Part shown: positions 1-5,853 of the stretch, one piece after another
Layout of the letters: each line of letters begins with the position of its first letter
Position numbering within the stretch: the stretch's first letter is position 1
From: CBDUJZ01 sp047629415
Lineage (GTDB): Bacteria; Myxococcota_A; Bradymonadia; REDH01
Assembly: GCA_047629415.1 (NCBI GenBank)
Contig: JBLHWZ010000267.1
Coordinates: 1 to 7,748, forward strand
DNA: 7,748 nucleotides
Direction: 5' to 3'
Made by a program: the position numbers and the translations under genes
Notes under the pieces: model-generated
What the model saw: the letters and a program-made list of their open reading frames with translations, nothing else
The model's database searches: none
Told to the model about the DNA's origin: nothing

Positions 1-702
1 CGCCAGGTCGGCCGCGAAGACCAAGAACGACTGGAAGCGAATGCCGATGGTATTCGGGGGATTGAGAGGCGGTTGCAGGAGTTCTCTGCCGCAGGTTCTG
101 CCCAGTGTTCGACCCCAGTCAGCTTCGAAGAGTGGCATCCTGGCGTCACGTCAGACTCCGCCGCTGAGGCCCCTCGTGATCTCAACCGCGCGATGGCGCA
201 GATGACCGCGATGGCCCTCGCTTGTGATCTCACCAACGTCCTCTCGTTCGCTTTCACTACGCCAGGAGCGCAAGTCTACTATCGCGAACTTGGCTCGAGT
301 TACGATCTCGCGTTCCATGACAATATCGTGCACTCAGGCACCCCGCACGATGATTCTGGTCTCGTCACAGGTGGCGTGCGCTACACGATGGAAGCGTTTG
401 CAGTACTCCTCGACGAGTTGGCATCGGTGCCGGATGGCGATGGAACTCTGCTAGATTCTAGCTTGATCCTCGCGACTTCTTGTATCGGCCGGGGATGGGA
501 CCACGACTATTTCGAGCACCCGATCCTCCTCGCAGGCAAAGCGCGCGGCCGAGTCCGAGGAGATGTGCATGTTCGACCGGATGGCCGCCCACCAGCAACC
601 GCTGCGTTGAGCACGATTGCGGCGGCACTACAGCTAGATTCAGCCGAGTTCGGCGACGAGAACAACCTCTCCACCGCAGAGATCTCGGGCATCCTGACCT
701 AG
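1..702 (+). CDS. DUF1552 family protein, C-terminal part (5' truncated by window edge)
   Basis: The frame is open from base 1 to a TAG at 700-702, so 233 C-terminal residues are visible and the true start lies left of the window. The pattern fits DUF1552 (PF07586), a family of secreted or exported proteins of unknown function, usually about 400-450 aa and often encoded beside DUF1588/DUF1592 cytochrome-like proteins. Visible family hallmarks are an opening helix (ED.ERLEANADGIRGIERRL, residues 6-25), a central helix (MAQMTAMALACDLTNVLSF, 65-83) followed by a His-rich stretch (H106, H111, H116), then VPDGDGTLLDSSLILATS (143-160) and HPILLAGKARGRVRGDVHV (173-191). The core resembles alkaline-phosphatase-like DUF1501/1552 folds, but I can assign no catalytic role. 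A TTG at 73 could be taken as a start, but the family pattern begins well before it. The gene converges on the radical SAM gene 53 nt downstream. Family assignment is from remembered motif patterns, not a search. Confidence 0.85.
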   Translation, partial: RQVGREDQERLEANADGIRGIERRLQEFSAAGSAQCSTPVSFEEWHPGVTSDSAAEAPRDLNRAMAQMTAMALACDLTNVLSFAFTTPGAQVYYRELGSSYDLAFHDNIVHSGTPHDDSGLVTGGVRYTMEAFAVLLDELASVPDGDGTLLDSSLILATSCIGRGWDHDYFEHPILLAGKARGRVRGDVHVRPDGRPPATAALSTIAAALQLDSAEFGDENNLSTAEISGILT

Positions 703-706
703 CTAC

Positions 707-755
707 GAGACCTTTGGGTCTCCTGCCGGAGTTGCGGATCCAGTGATGGAACTGG
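707..755. terminator. Possible weak bidirectional terminator between convergent genes
   Basis: The 53-nt gap between two convergent stop codons holds two small perfect hairpins. The first has a 6-bp stem and 4-nt loop (GAGACC-TTTG-GGTCTC, 707-722). The second has a 5-bp stem and 6-nt loop (CCAGT-GATGGA-ACTGG, 740-755), ending right at the stop codon of the minus-strand gene. Neither is followed by a T-tract on either strand, so classical intrinsic termination is not supported. The position is right for a terminator, but stems this short occur by chance. Confidence 0.25.
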
Positions 756-2006
756 CTAGGCCAAGCTGAGTCGGCGCCGCAAACTCTCGATCGCTGGCGG
801 GACTGTTGCGACGAGTCTCCAGTTCACCGGGTCAAATGTCATGCTGGTGATCGCAGCACAGCTCCATGGGCAGCTCTCGCAGCTCTTGTTCTTGATGAAC
901 TGGAGCTGCTCTTTGAATTCCGGCAGCGCCGTGATCTGGCTGATATCGAAATCGTGGTCGCGCAGATTGAACTGGGTGAAGTTCTCATACGGCTCTTCGA
1001 AGATGAAGGGTTCACATGCCCCGACCCGCCCATTGGCCATTACGACGCACAGCTTCCTGCCTGCATTGCAGTCGTAGATCATCCGGTCTTCGAGAATCTG
1101 ATGTAGCACCAACGAATTGATGAACCCGATGTATCCACGTTGCATCAGGTCGGCGAAGGCGTCGTTTCCGCCTGCTTTGTTGTGAAGTTCCAGGGACTCC
1201 AGCTGCTCGACCTTTGAGATAAGCTCAGGGTCTTGCATGACTTTCGCCCCGAGGCGGTGGTCGTACTGGATGTTGTGGTAGCGAAGCGTGCCGCTAAACT
1301 CGTCAGCGAGGAACTCGGTCAGTTCGACCACGTCGTCGATGTTGTGCTCTGAAACCGTCGTGTTGATGACCAGGTTAACGTTGCCCATTTCGTCGCCGAG
1401 GCGGCGCAACTCATGGGCGAGGCCGATGGCCTTCTTGAACCCTCCCGGGAGGACGCGAAGTCGGTCGTGCTTTTCGCCAAATGCGTCGATTGAGACCTCA
1501 ATATTGAGCGTTGCTCGGCGGCAACGTTCGGCCATCTTGGTCACCTTCTGCATCACCCGGTCAGGCAGGGAGCCGTTTGTGGGGATCGAGAGCAGACGCA
1601 TCCGAGAATGATCGTGGAACACGGCCGCGATTTCGTCGATCTCCTTGCGTAGGAATGGTTCTCCGCCTCCGAACATTACCTGGAACATGTGGGGCATGTT
1701 CACGGCGATCTTCCGATAGTCCTCGACCGTTAAGACGTCCTTATCGACCTTAGTACCCGCCTTACGGAGGTGAGGCAGAAACGTATCGAAACAAAACGGG
1801 CACTTCGCGTTGCAGCTATCCGTGAGAAAGAAGATCGCCGTCGAGATTCGGTCGCGCTCAGCGATTCCTCGGGCGATTCCGGAGCCGAACCAAGCGGAGC
1901 GCATCGCTCGGTCCATTGCCCCGATTACACGCGGCGAAGCCGAGCGCGCTGCGTGCATCGACTCAAAGGCGCGCTGAGAGCGTGAGGGTCGGGGGCTCGG
2001 TGCCAT
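756..2006 (-). CDS. Radical SAM protein with partial SPASM-like C-terminal cysteine region
   Basis: 416 aa. The radical SAM cluster motif CX3CX2C is C65-NAK-C69-PF-C72, just after a beta strand (AIFFLTDS). The GGGEP SAM-binding motif is at 113-117, and later strands are SIPTNG (140-145) and LNIEVSIDAFGEKHD (167-181), the usual partial TIM barrel. After the barrel come C313, C320 and C331; C313 to C331 fits the SPASM opening CX9-15GX4C with G326. A second group, C376-ES-C379-PWS-C383, follows. That is CX2CX3C, shorter than the standard SPASM CX2CX5CX3C plus final Cys, so auxiliary cluster ligation is likely but non-standard. The family reductively cleaves S-adenosylmethionine to a 5'-deoxyadenosyl radical; SPASM members act on peptides, sugars or other small molecules, and the substrate here is unknown. 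The ATG shares one base with the stop of the upstream glycosyltransferase gene (TGATG), with AAAGG six bases before it, so translation is probably coupled. Met17 and Met31 are alternative starts. The N-terminal 50 residues are basic and look non-catalytic. Confidence 0.88.
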   Translation of the reverse strand: MAPSPRPSRSQRAFESMHAARSASPRVIGAMDRAMRSAWFGSGIARGIAERDRISTAIFFLTDSCNAKCPFCFDTFLPHLRKAGTKVDKDVLTVEDYRKIAVNMPHMFQVMFGGGEPFLRKEIDEIAAVFHDHSRMRLLSIPTNGSLPDRVMQKVTKMAERCRRATLNIEVSIDAFGEKHDRLRVLPGGFKKAIGLAHELRRLGDEMGNVNLVINTTVSEHNIDDVVELTEFLADEFSGTLRYHNIQYDHRLGAKVMQDPELISKVEQLESLELHNKAGGNDAFADLMQRGYIGFINSLVLHQILEDRMIYDCNAGRKLCVVMANGRVGACEPFIFEEPYENFTQFNLRDHDFDISQITALPEFKEQLQFIKNKSCESCPWSCAAITSMTFDPVNWRLVATVPPAIESLRRRLSLA

Positions 2007-3076
2007 CAGGTGCCTTTAGGTGTGGGCTCGGTATCTGCGGAGAAAAACGGGAGAGTTGAGCGAACTTCTCCGAGTGCGAGAGAGCCGGTTGCGTGACGCA
2101 GTATCCCATAGGCGTACCCAATGAAGAGAACCGACGTCATCGCGACATACGCACCATACCACGAAACCCACATTCGACGCGGAACGTGCATGATGACAAG
2201 CCGAGTTAGGCCCCCGAGAAACACGACAAGGCCGAGAGCCCAACCCAGCATCGCAATGACGGCAGCGCCCGGCGAGAGCACGAAAAGGAGCAACGGCAAA
2301 CCCCAAACGCTGACCGCGTAGAGGCGTCGAGCGGTCTCGACGGGGCTCATGACCTCGTCGGCCGTCGTGTCCGTGGAACGATCGAGCATCGCTTGAACCG
2401 CCGCATTCCAGAAACAACTCCGGAGGGTCCGGATGAGACTCGTGGGAAAGCGATGATGGTTGATCAACCTTCGATCCAACCGCGTGCGGAAACCCTTCTC
2501 GAAGATCCGAACTCCAAGCTCGCCATCTTCGTTCATCTGGAACGCGAGTTCCTCATGGAAGCCCCCGATTTCCCGGAATCGAGCGGCACGAATCGCGGAG
2601 AGGCGCGTGGTGAACAACATCATTCGGTCGGTCAACTCGGACTCGCCCCCGAGGTAGTTGTTCATGTAATAGTTATGATAAATCGAGTAGTTATACGCGA
2701 CCGCACTCGGCACGGTCGGATGCAGATCGCTAATGGTCGACACCGCGTCGACGTCTGGTTCCTCCCGAAGAATTCTCTCGAACTCGAGGAGGACATCTGG
2801 TGTCTGTGGCAGGAGCACGTCGGAGTCGATGAAGACGAGGACATCGCCCTTCGCTTCCGCCGCGGCCACGTTGCGAGCCCGTGCTGGGCCTACATTTTCG
2901 GCCAGACGAATGACACGAACGCCCTCCATCGACTCGCACACGGCCGCCGTGTCATCAGTCGACGCGTCATCAACAACCAGAATCTCATATTCCTGCGTGG
3001 CCGTAACGCGGACCGTCTCGTAGAGGGCGACGAAGTCGGCGGCGCAGTTGTACGTAGGAATGATGACCGAAAGCAT
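2006..3076 (-). CDS. Family 2 glycosyltransferase with C-terminal membrane helices
   Basis: 356 aa. The protein opens with the standard GT2/GT-A start MLSVIIPTYN, which fixes the start codon. VVDDAST at 34-40 supplies nucleotide-sugar-binding Asp residues, NVGPARARN at 61-69 is the usual helix, and FIDSDV at 82-87 is the metal-binding DxD motif. NEDGELGVRIFEKG at 182-195 holds the ED pair where the family's catalytic base lies, and HH at 207-208 follows. Hydrophobic stretches at about 254-292 and 307-325 indicate two to three transmembrane helices after the catalytic domain. The enzyme is therefore probably an inner-membrane protein with a cytoplasmic active site, moving a sugar from a nucleotide donor to a lipid or other acceptor. 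The donor and acceptor cannot be read from the sequence. It is first in a two-gene operon with the radical SAM gene, which suggests a shared pathway. No good Shine-Dalgarno sequence precedes the ATG; a promoter lies immediately upstream instead. Confidence 0.92.
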   Translation of the reverse strand: MLSVIIPTYNCAADFVALYETVRVTATQEYEILVVDDASTDDTAAVCESMEGVRVIRLAENVGPARARNVAAAEAKGDVLVFIDSDVLLPQTPDVLLEFERILREEPDVDAVSTISDLHPTVPSAVAYNYSIYHNYYMNNYLGGESELTDRMMLFTTRLSAIRAARFREIGGFHEELAFQMNEDGELGVRIFEKGFRTRLDRRLINHHRFPTSLIRTLRSCFWNAAVQAMLDRSTDTTADEVMSPVETARRLYAVSVWGLPLLLFVLSPGAAVIAMLGWALGLVVFLGGLTRLVIMHVPRRMWVSWYGAYVAMTSVLFIGYAYGILRHATGSLALGEVRSTLPFFSADTEPTPKGT

Positions 3077-3461
3077 GGTCCAGTTTAACGAAGCGGCCGA
3101 ACATCGTCAAGGCGAGGGGGGGCTATGAGCACGCCATTCGCCCAGTGAGTCGACGTGCGGATGAGGTCTCTAAGTGGTTGGTAAATGAGATTTATCCTGT
3201 GTTCGGATGCGCATTGAATACTCGGGTTTTCTGCAAACCATCACTCCGGGTCGAGGGACTCCGAGGCGACCTCATCACATCGTGAGAGCGGATGGAGTTC
3301 GATGGACGTGAACACTGCGACCCGTCGGTTGTGAGGGGGCGGACCGGGCAGGGCGATGCTGGCTGATGTGCCGGGTTCTACCCCTCGTTCGCATTGAGTC
3401 GGTCGGCCCCAGCCCGCCAGTCGCGGTTGCGGGTTCCGAGAGCCTCCAGTATCCCTCGACC
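3077..3461. other. Divergent intergenic region between the two operons
   Basis: About 385 bp separates the divergently transcribed GT2/radical SAM operon from the VTT/GT-C/amidinotransferase operon. I find no credible gene in it; in-frame ATGs give very short or non-membrane peptides. Bases 3171-3240 are 41/70 A+T (59%), richer than the surroundings, as expected for a promoter zone. On the plus strand a weak pair TTTATC (3191) and TTGAAT, 17 nt apart, could serve the rightward operon but matches consensus poorly. A small hairpin GGTTT-TCTGC-AAACC lies at 3225-3239. The last stretch before 3462 is GC-rich with no clear Shine-Dalgarno sequence. Confidence 0.6.
3082..3110 (-). promoter_or_regulatory. 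Sigma70-like promoter abutting the GT2 start; candidate leaderless transcript
   Basis: Read on the minus strand, TTGACG (3110-3105, five of six consensus -35 bases) is followed by a 17-nt spacer and TAAACT (3087-3082, four of six consensus -10 bases). Only five bases, GGACC, separate the -10 hexamer from the ATG at 3076-3074. A start site 6-7 nt below the -10 would fall on the start codon, giving an mRNA with no 5' leader. This fits the lack of a convincing ribosome binding site here. The match is by eye, and sigma specificity in this organism is unknown. Confidence 0.45.
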
Positions 3462-4151
3462 ATGTTTACGAGGTCGCAGTCTAACACCGCGTTGCTCGCG
3501 GGTTTTATCGTCGTCCTCACCGCGGTTTTCGCTGCACTTTGGATCGCCTCACCTGCGCTGCTCGCCCCGGCCCTTGAGGCCATCGCCCAGCTCGGGGCCG
3601 TCCAGTCCGCGGTCATCTTCGTCGTGACCTACATCGTTGCCGCGGCGTTGATTCTGCCGGCATCGGCAGCGCTCTCGATCGCTGCGGGATTCAGGTTCGG
3701 CTTTCTGCCAGGTCTTTGCCTGTCGGGGTTGGCCAATCTTCTGGCGGTCGCGTTGCAATGGGCAATCGGAGCGCGATTTCCTTCGCGCGTCGACCGCCTG
3801 GTTCACCGTTTTCCGGCTCTATCGCGGCTGGACGAATGGTCGCGAGAACGCACGGTTCGGGTGATCGTCCTGTTGCGACTCTCATCGTTCGTACCATTTG
3901 CAGCCCTCAACTACGCAGCGCCGGCACGTCGGCTCGACGCTCGGCGGTACGCGCTAGGGACCCTCGTGGGACTGGCCCCATCGGAGCTGGCCTTGGTTTA
4001 CGCTGGCTCTGCGGCCAGCGACCTCACCGAGGCCCCTGATCCGCTCTCGAAGTTCTTCCTTGGAGCGGGCATTGGGGCGACCCTCTGCTTGCTCGTCTGG
4101 GGCGGGCGCGTTGCGATGTCCGGGCTCGCCGCGGAGGCATCCATTGACTGA
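3462..4151 (+). CDS. TVP38/TMEM64 (VTT/DedA superfamily) membrane protein
   Basis: 229 aa from the ATG at 3462, close to the usual length of about 200-250 aa. Hydrophobic segments lie at roughly 9-28, 47-67, 71-103, 133-150, 164-184 and 197-215. Family marks are ILPASAALSIAAGFRFGFLPG split over 64-84 (the conserved LP and the AGxxFG re-entrant loop) and RLSSFVPFAALNY (139-151), the second conserved element. Members of the wider VTT/DedA superfamily are implicated in lipid translocation: eukaryotic TMEM41B/VMP1 scramble phospholipids, and some bacterial DedA proteins recycle undecaprenyl phosphate or affect lipid A modification. A role for this TVP38-type protein in lipid or lipid-carrier movement is inferred. 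An in-frame ATG at 3366 would add 32 residues (V, P and S rich, not membrane-like), so I prefer 3462, though neither start has a strong ribosome binding site. It is first in a three-gene operon, and its last 8 nt overlap the next gene. Confidence 0.85.
   Translation: MFTRSQSNTALLAGFIVVLTAVFAALWIASPALLAPALEAIAQLGAVQSAVIFVVTYIVAAALILPASAALSIAAGFRFGFLPGLCLSGLANLLAVALQWAIGARFPSRVDRLVHRFPALSRLDEWSRERTVRVIVLLRLSSFVPFAALNYAAPARRLDARRYALGTLVGLAPSELALVYAGSAASDLTEAPDPLSKFFLGAGIGATLCLLVWGGRVAMSGLAAEASID
4133..4137 (+). promoter_or_regulatory. Shine-Dalgarno GGAGG setting a TTG start
   Basis: GGAGG ends six bases before the TTG at 4144-4146. The spacing is ideal and the sequence lies inside the end of the VTT gene. 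It favours TTG 4144 over the ATG at 4180, which has only a weak GAAG close upstream. Confidence 0.6.
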
Positions 4152-5853
4152 TTTACGGAGTGCGGCATCATCGAAGCCGATGAAGGCGAGACTCGAAGTT
4201 TGGCTTGCGCTCGGCTTCGTCGTTCTCGGGATCGCGCTCGTCCTGAGTCGGCTGCTCTTAAGCGCCGAAGGGATGCTGACGTACCTCGGCGCGAAGGGTG
4301 TGGCGACGGTTCCGCTCGCGGCGTTCTTCTTTCAGAAATTCCACCCCGCCGTCAGCCTCATCGGGGCCCCGGGGGCGGCGTTGGGATTCGTGCCGTTCCT
4401 CGTCGTCAGCGTGACCCTTGCCGCTACCGCGATCGTGCTTGTCGGTGCGACAAGCCGCCGTTGGTTTGGGGGAGGAGGGGCGTTCGCCGGGCTGATGCTT
4501 GCCACGTCGCCGCTCTACTTTCTTTCGGCCGCCACCGGTCAGAGCAACACGAGCGCGATCTTTCTGCTGGCGCTTGCGCTGTGGCTGGCAGACGGCTCTG
4601 AACGGCGGTCGTTGCTCGCGGGCCTAGTTGCCGGCTTCGCGCTTTGGGGGCGCTACGAGCAGGTGCTCTATCTGGGGGCGTTCGCGGCCTATCAGGTGCT
4701 CTACCTTCGCAATACGCGCTTCGCGGCTGGTTTCGCAGCATTCCCGGTTCTCTACTGTTTGGGTGGCGCGGCGTATCACGGCGACATCCTCTGGGTTCTG
4801 CATTACCCGCCCGTCCTTCTGCAGGAGATCGGACCCTCGACCATTCCTGAGATGGAGTCGACGATAGGGGTGCTGTCGATGCAGCTTAGTACGCTGCTTC
4901 ACGTGTCACCGTTGATGCTGGTGCCGCTTTGTCTCCGGGGGGGCGCTGACGTGTCGAAGCATCTCAAGTGGGGCGCGGCGCTGGTCGGTGGGGCGATTCT
5001 GGTTCAGGCAGTGCCACCGCTAGTCGGCGGCTTCTTCAACTACGATTTCAGTCCGCGGTACTTCCTCAACCATCTTGTTCCGTGTGCGTTCGTCGCCGCA
5101 GGCACCTGGGCTCAGCTGAGCGGCCCCCCGGCATCTGTCGATGCGAAACGACCGGCGAGACCGAGCCCTGTTCCGTTCGTGGCGCTCGCGCTCGGAGTGT
5201 TCCTCCTCTCTGGTATCAACCAGCACCCGGAGTTGGTGTATTTCGCTCCGTTCCTGGCACTTCCCTGCGCGTTGGCGTTCGCGCCATCACGTCTTCGGGG
5301 GGTGATCGCCGCCGTCACGGTTGGGGTTGGGTTTTGGGTTTCGTTCGCATCTCCGATGGCGACTCGCCTGGCCCAGCCGTCGTCCGATGGAGGCCCGCCA
5401 CCAGCCGAAGTGCCTGTCGGGTCGCGGGTGTTTACGAACTCGCACAGGCTAGCGAGCGTGTTTCGCGCTGCGGATCGCGGCGACGAAATTACCGTGTTAT
5501 TGGCGTACGATGTCGTCTTGGAACTCGGCGCCCTCGTACATCACGAACATGATCAGGCGAGCGCGCTCTTTGGGCTGATCGAGGAGCACTATTTCGGAGA
5601 CGTGCTGTGGTCTTGCGAACTCCCAACGGTTGCGCCGGCAGGCAGCTTTCTCATCCTGAACGGCGACGACCGGGTGGAGCCGATGTTTGATTTGGATTCA
5701 TGGCGAAGCAGCAGTGACCTCCTCGCTGAGATGGACCGCGTTCGCATCATGCAGGTGCGCGCCGCCCACACGATCGAAGCACCGCCGCTGCCCGAGTGGT
5801 TCCCTCGCGATCTCTACTGCGCACCTTGCCCCGGAGCGTGCAATGTCGACTAG
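4144..5853 (+). CDS. Polytopic GT-C-like membrane glycosyltransferase, putative, with soluble C-terminal domain
   Basis: 569 aa from the TTG at 4144 (557 from the ATG at 4180). A basic, hydrophilic N-terminus leads into a first helix at about 20-39. A loop then begins AEGMLTYLGAKG (41-52) and continues to FFFQKFHP (61-68), which resembles the first external loop of GT-C enzymes (PMT/ArnT type), where an acidic residue, here perhaps E42, is catalytic. Further hydrophobic segments cover about 81-101, 112-130, 136-149, 155-190, 194-211, 243-264, 275-296, 308-324, 343-356, 362-380 and 385-402. FSPRYFLNHLVPC (302-314) matches the RY-x-P pattern common late in GT-C membrane regions. Residues 410-569 look soluble and probably external, ending in C559-AP-C562-PGA-C566. 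GT-C enzymes use polyprenyl-phosphate sugars outside the membrane, so transfer of a lipid-linked sugar to a surface acceptor is the likely role. No family is firmly recognised and E42 as catalytic residue is inference. The gene overlaps both neighbours (8 nt upstream, 11 nt downstream), indicating translational coupling. Confidence 0.72.
   Translation: MTDLRSAASSKPMKARLEVWLALGFVVLGIALVLSRLLLSAEGMLTYLGAKGVATVPLAAFFFQKFHPAVSLIGAPGAALGFVPFLVVSVTLAATAIVLVGATSRRWFGGGGAFAGLMLATSPLYFLSAATGQSNTSAIFLLALALWLADGSERRSLLAGLVAGFALWGRYEQVLYLGAFAAYQVLYLRNTRFAAGFAAFPVLYCLGGAAYHGDILWVLHYPPVLLQEIGPSTIPEMESTIGVLSMQLSTLLHVSPLMLVPLCLRGGADVSKHLKWGAALVGGAILVQAVPPLVGGFFNYDFSPRYFLNHLVPCAFVAAGTWAQLSGPPASVDAKRPARPSPVPFVALALGVFLLSGINQHPELVYFAPFLALPCALAFAPSRLRGVIAAVTVGVGFWVSFASPMATRLAQPSSDGGPPPAEVPVGSRVFTNSHRLASVFRAADRGDEITVLLAYDVVLELGALVHHEHDQASALFGLIEEHYFGDVLWSCELPTVAPAGSFLILNGDDRVEPMFDLDSWRSSSDLLAEMDRVRIMQVRAAHTIEAPPLPEWFPRDLYCAPCPGACNVD
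5833..5836 (+). promoter_or_regulatory. Shine-Dalgarno GGAG for the amidinotransferase
   Basis: GGAG lies six bases before the ATG at 5843-5845, inside the last codons of the GT-C-like gene. It supports 5843 rather than the in-frame ATG at 5687, and makes coupled translation with the upstream gene likely. Confidence 0.65.

Noticed and set aside
2393..3088. 231-aa open frame on the plus strand opposite the GT2 gene
   Set aside because: It is antisense to a gene with clear GT2 motifs, and its translation has no recognisable domain and a composition typical of a GC-rich shadow frame.
3160..3276. 9-bp inverted repeat GATGAGGTC / GACCTCATC with arms 99 nt apart
   Set aside because: The arms do not extend, and a match of this length somewhere in a region of about 385 bp is expected by chance roughly one time in four.
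3366..3461. N-terminal extension of the VTT protein from an upstream ATG
   Set aside because: The added 32 residues are not membrane-like or family-like, and the protein from 3462 already has the normal length. Not fully excluded.
4968..5552. 194-aa plus-strand frame inside the GT-C-like gene
   Set aside because: Arg/Ser/Gly-rich shadow translation with no domain; the overlapping frame encodes continuous membrane helices.
5687..5842. N-terminal extension of the amidinotransferase
   Set aside because: It would overlap the membrane protein gene by over 160 nt; the ATG at 5843 has a GGAG ribosome binding site and sits just before the family signature NEWDPLEEVIVG.
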